Shown here one piece after another: positions 49,820 through 58,456 of a stretch of DNA of 64,000 bases; within the stretch, counting starts at the first letter, position 1, and the number at the start of each line of letters is the position of its first letter. Source of the DNA: Promineifilum sp019695075 (GTDB lineage Bacteria > Chloroflexota > Anaerolineae > Promineifilales > Promineifilaceae); the NCBI GenBank assembly GCA_026129185.1, contig JAHCIO010000001.1, positions 132,972-196,971 of the forward strand, read 5' to 3'. The notes under the pieces are model-generated. The model ran no database searches. It saw nothing but the letters and a program-made list of their open reading frames with translations, and was not told the origin of the DNA. The translations under genes were made by a program, and so were the position numbers.

Positions 49820-52681
49820 TTAATTCCTGATTTCTTCCAAGCATGGAATGCGCTCGCGCACATTATCCGGCCGATCGCCGGGTTTGTGTAGTTGAACGAG
49901 GAAGGCGCTGCCCTTATGGTCGGTGGCAATGCCTTCCCAGAGCACGAGGCCGTAGCCCTTCGCATAAGTATAGCGCTCAAAGGGCTGCTCCGTCGGCCGG
50001 CCATTGGCCTCGTTATAGGCCGCCAGCACAACCGCATCCTCGACGACCAGGCCGCGCCCCGGCCGCCCCTCGACATCGGGCAGCGTCAGCTTGTCGTGGA
50101 TGGACTCCAGCCGAATCCAGGTCACGTGGCGGCCGGAGAGGTGATCGTTGACGACGCAGTTGCCCTTGCGCCGGTTGATGACGGTGACGCTGCGCCGGTA
50201 GGTCTGGTCCACGGCCATCTGGCGCGGCGTCCAGGCCGTGCCGTAGCGCTCGCCGTCCATCAGCGTGTAGAAGTTGCCGGAGCCGGGCGAGGTGTCCGTG
50301 CCGCGATAGATGAAGCGGTCGTCGGCCCACAACTCTTCCCACTCACTGTCCTTGGTCTGATAGAAGCGCGCGCCCTCGTATTGCGTCTGCAAGCGCTGCT
50401 GGCCGGTGAGCGGGCCGTTGGGCATCTCGAAGATGTACTTCATCTCATAGAGCCGCCCGTCACCGCGCAGGTAAGGCAGCAGGTCAAACTTGGTCGGCGC
50501 GGAGACGACGACGACAGCGACGAAAATGGTCGAGCCGAAAGCTTCGCCACGGCCGTTGTGCATCCGCCAACGGCCGACGGCCCGCCCTGGCGCGGCCGGC
50601 GCGGTCAGATCGACGCTGACCTCGACGACCTCCTGCGGGGCGACGCGGCCGACGGCCACGCGCCGCGTCTCGCCCATGGCCTCGCCGCCGACGAAGAGGA
50701 GTTCGTAGCCGCTCGTCCAGGTCGTCGAGCCGGTGTTGCGGATGGCCCACGTCTTGCGGAAGGACACGCCGGCCCGCGCCTCGCTGCCGTCGGGCGCGGT
50801 GACGTGATGCTCCAACTGGGCGTCGTCGATGGACGTCGAGCCGCTGGTAGAGGAAACGGGCACGCGGATCTCGGCGTAGAGCGTGTCGCCGAAGAGCATG
50901 CCCTCCGGGTTCCTGGCCCGCCACGAACTGCGGTGGACGCCGGGGGCCAGCGGCGCTTCCAGCGGCACGGTGACCTCAACCGTCTCGCCCGGCAGCGCCG
51001 CCGGCAGGGGGACGCTGTCGGCCGTGCGGTTGCGGCCGTTCATGGGGTTGTTGGCCACGAAGACGAGGGCATAGCCGGCCGCCCAGGCCGACATGCCCGT
51101 GTTGCGCACGCGCCAGGTCTTGTCGATGGGCGTGCCCGCGGGCACGACCGTGCCGTCGGGGTAGGTGACGTCGGCCTCGAAGCGGGCGTTGTCATACGCG
51201 CCGGGGCGCACGACCTCGATAGCGGCGTGGACGATGTCGCCGAAGGGCGCGCCGTCGGCGGCGCGGGGTTGCCAGGCAGCGCGGTGGTGGCCGAGGGTTG
51301 CCGGCGCGGTCAGCGCGGTGGTGATGTCGGCCGTGCGCCCCGGCTCAATGGGCGGCAGGGGCACGGCCGCCGGGCCGCCAAAGGGGTTATCGTCGGCCGG
51401 GGCCAGCGTGAAGCCCTGGCCCCAGGCCGACGCGCCGCTATTGCGAAGACGCCACGCCTTGCTGAAGGCCTCGCCCGGCTTCAGACGTGTGCCGTCGGGC
51501 ACAGAGACATCGCCGACAAAGGTCGCCGCCGGGCGGGCGCGGCCGGGCGCGGCGACGACGCGCACGTCGATGGCCAGTTCCGGGCCGAACGGCTCGCCGG
51601 TGGGGGTGCGCAACCGCCAGATGGAGCGGGTGACGCCCGTTTCCGCCGGGGCGCTGAAGGTGACGGCCAGATCGGCCGTGGCCCCCGGCCGGACGAGAGG
51701 CAGAACCACGGCCGCGCCGTCGCGGGCGCGGCCGGGAGCCAGATGATAGCCCGTGCCCCAGGGCGCGTCGCCGGTGTTGCGCACGCGCCAGGCCTTCAGG
51801 GCCGTCCCCCCCGCGGGCACGCTCGCGCCGCCGGATAGAGGCAGGTCGGCGACGAGAACAGCGTCGTCGCGCCGGGCCACGGGCGTCACGACGATGTCGG
51901 CGTACAGCTCGAAGGGGAAGCGTCGGCCGCGGGCGTTACACGCCTTCCACGTGCTGCGGTGGCGGCCCGGCTCCGCCGGCGCGACCAGGGGCACGCTGAC
52001 CTCGCCGATCTCATCCGGGGCCAGCGCCGGCAGGGGCACGCTCTCCGGCCCGTCCATGCGCGCGTCGCCGACGTACACCAGCGTGTAGCCCGACCACTGC
52101 GATGTGCCCGTGTTGCGCACGCGCCAGGTCTTGGTGAAGGCGCGCCCGGCCTCCAGCGCCGAGCCGTCCGGCGCGGTGACGTCGGCCAAAAGCGTCAGTT
52201 CGTCGATGACCGGCACGGCGACGCTGGTGAAGTAGCGCGTCGGATCGACCACATCGGCGACGACGTAGCCGCTCAGACCGCCGCCGATGCATTGCAGCGT
52301 CAGGTGCAGATGGACGCCGGTGGAGTTGCCCGTTGTGCCCGCCGTGCCCAGCCGCTGGCCGATCTCGACCGTCTGGCCGACCTGCAAGTCCGGGCTGATG
52401 ACCGACAGATGGGCGTACCAGGTGTACCAGGTCGTGCCGTCGGCCCAGTCGTGGCGCAGGCGGACGTAGTTGCCGTAGCCCGTCTCGCCGGTGTGGAGGG
52501 CGTGGACGACGCCGGTCTGCGCGGCGACGATCTCCGCCGGCCGGCCGCCCTGGTTGGCCCGCAGGTCGATGCCTTCGTGGCGGCCGTTGGCGTAGGGGCG
52601 CGGGCTGTTGAAGGGATCGGTGATGGTGAACCCGGTCGTGACAGGGTTTTGCAGGAAGAAGCGGGCGACCGTCGAGGGCAT
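49820..52681 (-). CDS. M23-type peptidase domain with five NBR1-like Ig domains
   Basis: The 953-residue protein begins with an LytM/M23 module: 'ANGRHEGIDLRANQGG' (HxxxD), 'WYTWYAHLSV' and 'STGVHLHLTL' (HxH), so the zinc site looks intact. Five domains of about 105 residues follow from about 165, 277, 385, 495 and 615. Each carries 'KTWRVRNTG'-like and 'W..GY.L' motifs of the Ig-like next-to-BRCA1 family. A separate C-terminal domain of about 190 residues ('RLQTQYEGARFYQTKDSEWE') ends the protein. No N-terminal signal peptide is visible, odd for a peptidoglycan hydrolase. It is 8 nt after glgA. Confidence 0.88.
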   Translation of the reverse strand: MPSTVARFFLQNPVTTGFTITDPFNSPRPYANGRHEGIDLRANQGGRPAEIVAAQTGVVHALHTGETGYGNYVRLRHDWADGTTWYTWYAHLSVISPDLQVGQTVEIGQRLGTAGTTGNSTGVHLHLTLQCIGGGLSGYVVADVVDPTRYFTSVAVPVIDELTLLADVTAPDGSALEAGRAFTKTWRVRNTGTSQWSGYTLVYVGDARMDGPESVPLPALAPDEIGEVSVPLVAPAEPGRHRSTWKACNARGRRFPFELYADIVVTPVARRDDAVLVADLPLSGGASVPAGGTALKAWRVRNTGDAPWGTGYHLAPGRARDGAAVVLPLVRPGATADLAVTFSAPAETGVTRSIWRLRTPTGEPFGPELAIDVRVVAAPGRARPAATFVGDVSVPDGTRLKPGEAFSKAWRLRNSGASAWGQGFTLAPADDNPFGGPAAVPLPPIEPGRTADITTALTAPATLGHHRAAWQPRAADGAPFGDIVHAAIEVVRPGAYDNARFEADVTYPDGTVVPAGTPIDKTWRVRNTGMSAWAAGYALVFVANNPMNGRNRTADSVPLPAALPGETVEVTVPLEAPLAPGVHRSSWRARNPEGMLFGDTLYAEIRVPVSSTSGSTSIDDAQLEHHVTAPDGSEARAGVSFRKTWAIRNTGSTTWTSGYELLFVGGEAMGETRRVAVGRVAPQEVVEVSVDLTAPAAPGRAVGRWRMHNGRGEAFGSTIFVAVVVVSAPTKFDLLPYLRGDGRLYEMKYIFEMPNGPLTGQQRLQTQYEGARFYQTKDSEWEELWADDRFIYRGTDTSPGSGNFYTLMDGERYGTAWTPRQMAVDQTYRRSVTVINRRKGNCVVNDHLSGRHVTWIRLESIHDKLTLPDVEGRPGRGLVVEDAVVLAAYNEANGRPTEQPFERYTYAKGYGLVLWEGIATDHKGSAFLVQLHKPGDRPDNVRERIPCLEEIRN

Positions 52682-52689
52682 GACTTCGC

Positions 52690-54141
52690 TTAGCCGAGGA
52701 AGTGCCCCACCTGGGCCTGCGCCCAGCGGTAGAGTTGCTCATACCCCTGGGCCGAGCGCTCCCAGGAGAAGTTGTTGGCCATGCCGTTGGCCTGGATGCG
52801 CTGCCAGCTTTCGCGGTCGGTGTTGTAGGTGTAGGTCGCGCGCTGGATGGCGTTGAACAGGGCGTCGGTGTTGAAGTCGTAGAACGAGTAGCCGGTGATG
52901 CCGTCCTGGACGGTGTCGGCCAGGCCGCCCGTGGCGCGGACGATGGGCACGCTGCCGTAGCGCATGGCGATCATCTGCCCCAGGCCGCACGGCTCGAACA
53001 GCGACGGCATCAGGAACATGTCGCTGCCGGCGTAGATGAGCGGGGCCAGCTCGGCGTGGTAGCCGATGTAGGCCGACATCTTGTCGCGGTGGTAACCGGC
53101 CATCTGGCGGAACATGTCCTCGTAATGCGCCGCGCCCGTGCCCAGGACGACGAATTGCGCCGGGCCGGAGAAGCCGTTCATCAACAGGTGCAGGGCGTGG
53201 CCGACGATGTCCAGCCCCTTCTGCCAGTCGAGCCGGGTGACCATGCCGATGATGGGGATGTCGGCCAGTTGCGGCAGGCCGACGGCGGCTTGTAGGGCGC
53301 GGCGGTTCTCGGCGCGGCCGGCCCTGTCGTCGAGGCTGTAGCTGGCCGCCAGGCGCTTGTCCGTGCCCGGATTCCACTCGTCGTAGTCCAGCCCGTTGAG
53401 GATGCCGTGCAGGTCGCGCTGGCGGTGGCGCAGCAGGCTATCGAGGCCCGCGCCGCCCTCGCGGGTCATGATTTCGCGCGCGTAGGTCGGGCTGACGGTG
53501 TTGACGATGTTGGCATGATAGATGCCGCGGGCCATGAAGTTGACTTCGCCGTAGCCCTCTTCTGACAGGCCGTGGGTGAACAATTGCATGTAGTCGAAGA
53601 CGTTCCAGCTGGTCTTGCCCTGGTGGGCCAGGTTGTGGATGGTGAAGACGCTGCCGATGCCCTGAAAGCGCGGGTCGGCCGAGCCGGCGGTATGCAGCCA
53701 GGTGATGGCCGGGGCGGTGTGCCAGTCGTGAGCGTGGAGGATGTCCGGCTTCCAGTCTAGCGCCAGGGTCAGGTGGAGAGCGGCCTTGCTGAAGAAGGCG
53801 AAACGGTAGGGGTCGTCCCAGTAGCCGTAGATGTTGGGCCGGCCGAAGAGGTTGTACTCGGCAATGAAATAGACGGGCACGTCGCTGCCTGGCAGCCGCC
53901 CCTCGAACGCGCCCGCGCCGATGGTGCCGGAGCCGGTCGGCACCAGCAGTTGTAGCGGCATGCTGCTGACGCCCGGATAGCCGTGCTCGATATTATGGTA
54001 GGCCGGCATGATGACGCGGACGTCGTGGCCCATCGCGTGGAGGGCCTTGGGCAGCGAGCCGCCAATGTCGCCCAGCCCGCCGGTCTTGGCAAAGGGGGCA
54101 ACTTCAGCGCTGAGAAAGAGGATTCGGAGTGGTTCGGCCAT
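52690..54141 (-). CDS. glgA: Glycogen synthase
   Basis: This 483-residue GT5 enzyme builds alpha-1,4-glucan from ADP-glucose. 'VAPFAKTGGLGDIGGSLPKA' (about 14-33) binds the ADP-glucose phosphate, 'HAHDWHTAPAI' is in the N-domain, 'GMVTRLDWQKGLDI' and 'MPSLFEPCGLGQMIAMRYGS' (about 376-395) are the C-domain nucleotide and substrate sites. The ATG overlaps no other gene, and the sequence upstream is the 28-bp repeat array. Confidence 0.96.
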   Translation of the reverse strand: MAEPLRILFLSAEVAPFAKTGGLGDIGGSLPKALHAMGHDVRVIMPAYHNIEHGYPGVSSMPLQLLVPTGSGTIGAGAFEGRLPGSDVPVYFIAEYNLFGRPNIYGYWDDPYRFAFFSKAALHLTLALDWKPDILHAHDWHTAPAITWLHTAGSADPRFQGIGSVFTIHNLAHQGKTSWNVFDYMQLFTHGLSEEGYGEVNFMARGIYHANIVNTVSPTYAREIMTREGGAGLDSLLRHRQRDLHGILNGLDYDEWNPGTDKRLAASYSLDDRAGRAENRRALQAAVGLPQLADIPIIGMVTRLDWQKGLDIVGHALHLLMNGFSGPAQFVVLGTGAAHYEDMFRQMAGYHRDKMSAYIGYHAELAPLIYAGSDMFLMPSLFEPCGLGQMIAMRYGSVPIVRATGGLADTVQDGITGYSFYDFNTDALFNAIQRATYTYNTDRESWQRIQANGMANNFSWERSAQGYEQLYRWAQAQVGHFLG

Positions 54142-54280
54142 GTTGTGCCTCGCGCATGTGCCCGCCGGCCGCCGGGGCGGTCGGTGGCGTATGATTCAGT
54201 TTGGTTGACTGCGGGTGGCGTTCGCGTCGCCAGCGGACTGACTGTATTGTGCCCAATTGCCGGCCGATGCACAAATAGAT

Positions 54281-54515
54281 GTAGCGCGATTCTCCGAATC
54301 GCCCTGGCGTGGCGCGATTCTCCGAATCGCCCTGACGTAGCGCGATTCTCCGAATCGCCCTGACGTGGCGCGATTCTCCGAATCGCCCTAACGTGGCGCG
54401 ATTCTCCGAATCGCCCTGACGTAGCGCGATTCTCCGAATCGCCCTGACGTGGCGCGATTCTCCGAATCGCGTGCGTGTCACACAGGCAGAACGCGATTCG
54501 GGAGAATCGCGCCAC
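54281..54515. repeat. 28-bp tandem repeat array plus an inverted copy
   Basis: The unit starting GTGGCGCGATTC (or GTAGCGCG) and ending TCGCCCTGAC repeats without spacers at 54281, 54309, 54337, 54365, 54393, 54421, with a partial unit at 54449. Each contains the palindrome GCGATTC-TCC-GAATCGC. After 20 nt of other sequence, an inverted copy with one extra G lies at 54491-54515. It fills most of the gap between DUF302 and glgA. No other element was found there. Confidence 0.9.
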
Positions 54516-54535
54516 AGGGGGCGCGCCCGCGCGTG

Positions 54536-54946
54536 CTAGGCGGCCAGGGCGCCCAGGACGCGCCCCAGACGGGCGGCGACCTCGTCGGCCACCGGCAAGA
54601 GGTCGGGGTTGACGCCCGTGGCCAGCATGACGTGGGGATCGACGGCGGCGACGACGCTGCCCGCGCCGCTGTCGTCTTCGTAGACGATCACGTTGCAGGG
54701 CAGCAGCAGGCCAAGCTCCAGTTCCGTGGTCAGCGCCCGGTGGGCCAGCGGCGGGTTGCACGCGCCCAGGATGACGTAGCGGCGGAAGTCGACGTCGAGC
54801 TTCTGCTTGAGCGTCGCCCGGACATCGATGGTCGTCAGCACGCCGAAGCCCTCGGCCTTCAGCGCCGCCGTGACCTGCTCGATGGCGGCCTCATAGGGCA
54901 CGTCTAAATGGACATGCGTACCGTATTGGCTGGTCGGTGGGTTCAT
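54536..54946 (-). CDS. DUF302 protein
   Basis: This 136-residue protein shows the DUF302 pattern: 'VPYEAAIEQVTAALKAEGFG', 'TIDVRATLKQKLDVDFRRYV', 'LGACNPPLAHRAL' and 'ELGLLLPCNVIVYED'. The conserved Cys residues (GACNPP, LPCNV) are typical. The function is unknown; members are found near redox and metal-handling genes. It is soluble with no signal peptide. Confidence 0.9.
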   Translation of the reverse strand: MNPPTSQYGTHVHLDVPYEAAIEQVTAALKAEGFGVLTTIDVRATLKQKLDVDFRRYVILGACNPPLAHRALTTELELGLLLPCNVIVYEDDSGAGSVVAAVDPHVMLATGVNPDLLPVADEVAARLGRVLGALAA

Positions 54947-54957
54947 CGGTTGGCTCC

Positions 54958-56268
54958 TCAGTTATCTTTGCGCCACAGGATCATGACGGCCACGCCGGCC
55001 GCGACCGCCAACAGCAGTCCCACAACCATCGCGCCGATGCCCAGGACGTCGCCCCAGTCCGCTCCACCGCTCTGCGGCACGGGCGTGGTCAGCATGGCCA
55101 CGGCCGTGGGGGCGCGGGTGGGCGTGGGCGTGGCCGCGGCGAAGGCGGACATCGGCAGGGCGACGGCCACCGGCGTCATGGTCGGCGTGGGCGTGGGCGT
55201 CGGTTCGGGGGTGGGCGTCGGCGGGCGGATGAGCAGTTCCTGGCCGATCTGCAACAGGGTTTCGGCGCTCAGGTGGTTCCAGGCCAGCAGATCGTCCAGG
55301 CTCAGGCCATATTGCAGGGCGATGCCGAAGAGCGTGTCACCCGCCCGGACGATGTGGGCCTGTTGCGGCGTCGGTGTGGGCGGCGGCGCCTCGCCCTCGC
55401 CCAGCCGCACCTTGACCTGGTCGCCGGCGTAGACGACGTGGTCGATGGTGACGCCGTTCAGCCACAGCAGCGTGTCCAGGTCGGTCTTGTAGGTGGCGGC
55501 GATGGACCACAGCGATTCACCCTCGCGGACGGTGTGGGTTGTCGGCGGCGTCGGCGTGGGCGGCGGCGGCTGGCCGTCGGCCAGGCGAATGACCAGCTTG
55601 TCGCCCGGATTGAGGACGCTGTCCTCGTTCAGGCCGTTGAACAGGTACAGGTCAGCGATGGAGACTTCGTAGCGGGCGGCGATGGCCCAAAAGGTGTGGC
55701 CCTCCAGCACGGTGTGGACGATGGAGCCGTCGGGGTTGGGCGCGGCCAGTTCGATGGGCGCGACGATGAAGGGCACATCGATGACGGCCTGCTCGGCGCG
55801 CGGCGGCGGGCCTTCAGACTGCGTGCCGAAGACCATCACGTAGAAGTTCTGGCCGTTGCCCTGGGCGACGCCGACGCCCGCCTCCGTCCAGCGCGGGTTG
55901 AGCATGTTGCTGAAGTGGACAGCGCTGTTGCGCCACCAGGTGACGCCCTGTTGCGGCGTCAGGCGCGTGCCGCCGACGAGGTTCTCGCCCGCCCAGCCGG
56001 GGTAGCCGGCGGCCTGGGCGCGGTCTTGCCAGGTGCTGCCGTTGACGCCATAGTGGCTGTAGATGCCCTCGCTGGCGATGAAATTGGCGTGTCCCTGGGC
56101 GGCGGCGGCCAACTGGGCGTTGTAGCTGAGCGGGGCCAGCCCATACTCGGCGCGAACCGCGTTGACCAATTGCAGGACTTCGTTGCCCTGAGCCTCGGCG
56201 CGCTGCGTATGGCCGATGGCGAGGAGCAGCAGCCCCAACAGGGCCGCCAGAGTGGTACGACGTGCCAT
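54958..56268 (-). CDS. CAP (SCP-like) domain protein with three LysM repeats
   Basis: The protein is 436 residues from the ATG at 56268, which starts a signal peptide ('MARRTTLAALLGLLLLAIGH'). A CAP domain (about 30-150: 'LVNAVRAEYGLAPL', 'HSNM'-type 'AVHFSNMLNPRWTEAGVGVA') is followed by LysM modules at about 180-225, 240-285 and 300-345, separated by Pro/Thr linkers, and a C-terminal membrane helix with a basic tail ('RKDN'). It should be secreted, peptidoglycan-bound and anchored. The gene lies next to DUF302 without overlap. Confidence 0.9.
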   Translation of the reverse strand: MARRTTLAALLGLLLLAIGHTQRAEAQGNEVLQLVNAVRAEYGLAPLSYNAQLAAAAQGHANFIASEGIYSHYGVNGSTWQDRAQAAGYPGWAGENLVGGTRLTPQQGVTWWRNSAVHFSNMLNPRWTEAGVGVAQGNGQNFYVMVFGTQSEGPPPRAEQAVIDVPFIVAPIELAAPNPDGSIVHTVLEGHTFWAIAARYEVSIADLYLFNGLNEDSVLNPGDKLVIRLADGQPPPPTPTPPTTHTVREGESLWSIAATYKTDLDTLLWLNGVTIDHVVYAGDQVKVRLGEGEAPPPTPTPQQAHIVRAGDTLFGIALQYGLSLDDLLAWNHLSAETLLQIGQELLIRPPTPTPEPTPTPTPTMTPVAVALPMSAFAAATPTPTRAPTAVAMLTTPVPQSGGADWGDVLGIGAMVVGLLLAVAAGVAVMILWRKDN

Positions 56269-56406
56269 ACGAGGGTCAACTATAGGCCAGTTGCCGGGGG
56301 CGGGCAAACCTTATTAAGCTACGTCTGACCCGGCGAGGGCCGGCGGCGCGCCAGTGGTCAGAGAGAGGGCTTGCATCCCGGCCCGATTGCGTTATGTTCC
56401 GGCCCC

Positions 56407-56877
56407 ATGAACCCGCAAGACCCCATCCCCAGCCGTAACGCCGTCGTCAGCCTGCGCGAGGTGACGGCCGATACCCTCCGTAGCATCCTGCGCCTGAAGG
56501 TCAGCCCACAACAGGAGCAGTTTGTCGCCGATAACGCCACCTCCATCGCCCAGGCCCACTTCGAGCCGAAAGCGTGGTTCCGCGCCATCTACGCCGATGA
56601 GACGCCGGTCGGCTTCGTCATGCTCTACGACGACACCGAAAAGCCGGAGTACTTCCTGTGGCGCTACATGATCGACAGCCGCTACCAGGGCCTGGGCTTC
56701 GGCCGGCAGGCGCTGCTGCAAGTCATCGACATCGTGCGCGGCCGGCCGGGAGCGACGGAAATGCTCCTCAGCTACGTGCCCGCCGAGGGCAGTCCGGAGC
56801 CGTTCTACGCCGGCCTGGGCTTCATCAACACCGGCGATGTCGAAGACGGCGAGAACGTCATGCGGCTGGAGCTTTAA
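56407..56877 (+). CDS. GNAT acetyltransferase, spermine/spermidine type
   Basis: The protein is 156 residues from the ATG at 56407. 'VVSLREVTADTLRSILRLKV', 'PVGFVMLYDDTEKPEYFLWR' and the loop 'RYQGLGFGRQALLQVID' (about 98-114) are close to PaiA/BltD-like polyamine acetyltransferases. It lies 8 nt before an acetylpolyamine amidohydrolase-like gene on the same strand, which supports polyamines as substrates. Confidence 0.85.
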   Translation: MNPQDPIPSRNAVVSLREVTADTLRSILRLKVSPQQEQFVADNATSIAQAHFEPKAWFRAIYADETPVGFVMLYDDTEKPEYFLWRYMIDSRYQGLGFGRQALLQVIDIVRGRPGATEMLLSYVPAEGSPEPFYAGLGFINTGDVEDGENVMRLEL

Positions 56878-56885
56878 CTCGTCCC

Positions 56886-57947
56886 ATGTCCGGGCTGTTG
56901 CCGGTCTACTACTCGCCCACCCACCAGGAGCACGCGCCCGACGCCCACGCCGACGCGCCCGCGCGGGTCGAGGAGCTGCTGCGCGCCGCCGTGGACTTTG
57001 GCGCGAGCGTGCGCGACCCCGGCGACTTCGGCATCGAGCCAATCGCCGCCGTCCACGCGCCGGGGCTGCTGGCCCTGTTGCAGACGGCCTACCGGCGCTT
57101 TGCCCAACTGAAGGAAGGGCCGCGACCGGCCGCACCCGACACCTTCGCCGTGCGCCAGTCCGCCGGCCGCGTCAGCCACAACATCTGGGGCCAGCTGGGT
57201 CATTACTGTACCGACAACCTGACGCCCATCCTGCCGCGCACCTGGGATGCCGCCTACGCCTCGGCCCAGGTCGCTCTGTCGGCGGCGCAGGCGCTCTTCG
57301 ACGCGCCGCTGGTCTACGCCCTGACGCGCCCGCCCGGCCACCACGCCTACTATGATCTCTACGGCGGCTACTGCTACCTCAACAACGCCGCCATTGCCGC
57401 CCACTGGCTGGCCCAGCGCGGCCGTCGCCCGGCGATTCTCGACATTGACTACCACCACGGCAACGGCACGCAGGCCATCTTCTACGAGCGCGCCGACATC
57501 TTCGTCTGCTCGCTCCACGCCGACCCGGCCGATGAGTACCCCTACTACAGCGGCTACCCGGACGAAATGGGCGCGGGCGCGGGCGAGGGGGCGACGCTCA
57601 ATATCCCGCTGCCGCAGACCACCGACGAGGCTGCCTACCTGCGGGCGCTCGATTGGGCGCTGGCGGCCGTCGATGCCGTCGCGCCGGACACGCTGATCGT
57701 CTCGCTGGGGTTCGACACGCTGGCCGGCGACCCACATGGAGGTATGGGCCTGACGCCGGCGGCTTTCCGGCCCATCGGGCGGAGTCTGGCGGCGTTGGGG
57801 CGGCCGATCCTGCTGGTGCAGGAGGGCGGCTACCAACTAGGGGCGTTGGGGCCGGCGCTCCTGGCGCTGCTGGCGGGGCTAAGTGAGGCGACAGGTGGGC
57901 GCGAACTGGTCGCTACCCACCCGCCGGAACCGGACGCGGCCGGCTGA
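56886..57947 (+). CDS. Acetylpolyamine amidohydrolase / class II HDAC-like deacetylase
   Basis: The protein is 353 residues from the ATG at 56886; an open frame exists further upstream but overlaps the GNAT gene. 'RPPGHHAYYDLYGGYCYLNN' has the tandem catalytic His (about 142-143), 'ILDIDYHHGNGTQ' the Asp and His zinc ligands, and 'SLGFDTLAGDPHGGMGL' the third. The end 'LVQEGGYQLGALG' is typical. It likely removes acetyl groups from polyamines or other small amines. Confidence 0.9.
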   Translation: MSGLLPVYYSPTHQEHAPDAHADAPARVEELLRAAVDFGASVRDPGDFGIEPIAAVHAPGLLALLQTAYRRFAQLKEGPRPAAPDTFAVRQSAGRVSHNIWGQLGHYCTDNLTPILPRTWDAAYASAQVALSAAQALFDAPLVYALTRPPGHHAYYDLYGGYCYLNNAAIAAHWLAQRGRRPAILDIDYHHGNGTQAIFYERADIFVCSLHADPADEYPYYSGYPDEMGAGAGEGATLNIPLPQTTDEAAYLRALDWALAAVDAVAPDTLIVSLGFDTLAGDPHGGMGLTPAAFRPIGRSLAALGRPILLVQEGGYQLGALGPALLALLAGLSEATGGRELVATHPPEPDAAG

Positions 57948-57959
57948 GCCGGCGACCGG

Positions 57960-58355
57960 CTACGACTTCTCGAAGCTCAGCGAAGCCGAGTTGATGCAGT
58001 AGCGCAGCCCCGTCGGCTGCGGGCCGTCGTCGAACAGGTGGCCCAGGTGCGCGCCGCAGTTGGCGCAATGCACCTCGGTGCGCACCATGAACAGGCTGCG
58101 GTCGGCCTGCTCGCCGATGTTGTCCTCGTTCAGAGGCGCCCAGAAGCTCGGCCAGCCACTGCCGGACTCGTACTTCTGCTCTGAGCTAAACAGCGGCGCG
58201 CCACAGGCGGCGCAGAAATAGACGCCCTTGTCCTTGTTGTAGTACAGCGCGCCGGTGAAAGCCCGTTCGGTGCCCTTCTCGCGCATGATGTGGTACTGTT
58301 CCGGCGTCAACTCCTGCCGCCACTCCGCGTCGGTCTTCTGCACTTTGTAGGTCAT
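57960..58355 (-). CDS. msrB: Peptide-methionine (R)-S-oxide reductase
   Basis: This 131-residue enzyme repairs oxidised methionine (R epimer). Two CxxC pairs ('FCAACGAPLF', 'HCANCGAHLG') bind structural zinc, and 'YCINSASLSF' contains the catalytic Cys. 'GSGWPSFWAPL' is the substrate loop. It is complete and monodomain, and converges on the HDAC-like gene. Confidence 0.96.
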   Translation of the reverse strand: MTYKVQKTDAEWRQELTPEQYHIMREKGTERAFTGALYYNKDKGVYFCAACGAPLFSSEQKYESGSGWPSFWAPLNEDNIGEQADRSLFMVRTEVHCANCGAHLGHLFDDGPQPTGLRYCINSASLSFEKS

Positions 58356-58456
58356 GTCATCGCTCCTATCGTTCCAAAGCTACCTTCGATCTTAAGCCGG
58401 ATGCGTTGGAGAGTGATTAGAACGCCGGGCGGTGTAAGGCTTCTGTAAGCTCCGGG

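Noticed and set aside
54281..54515. CRISPR array
   Set aside because: Units are about the right length (28 bp) but are directly abutting, with no spacers, and no cas genes are nearby.
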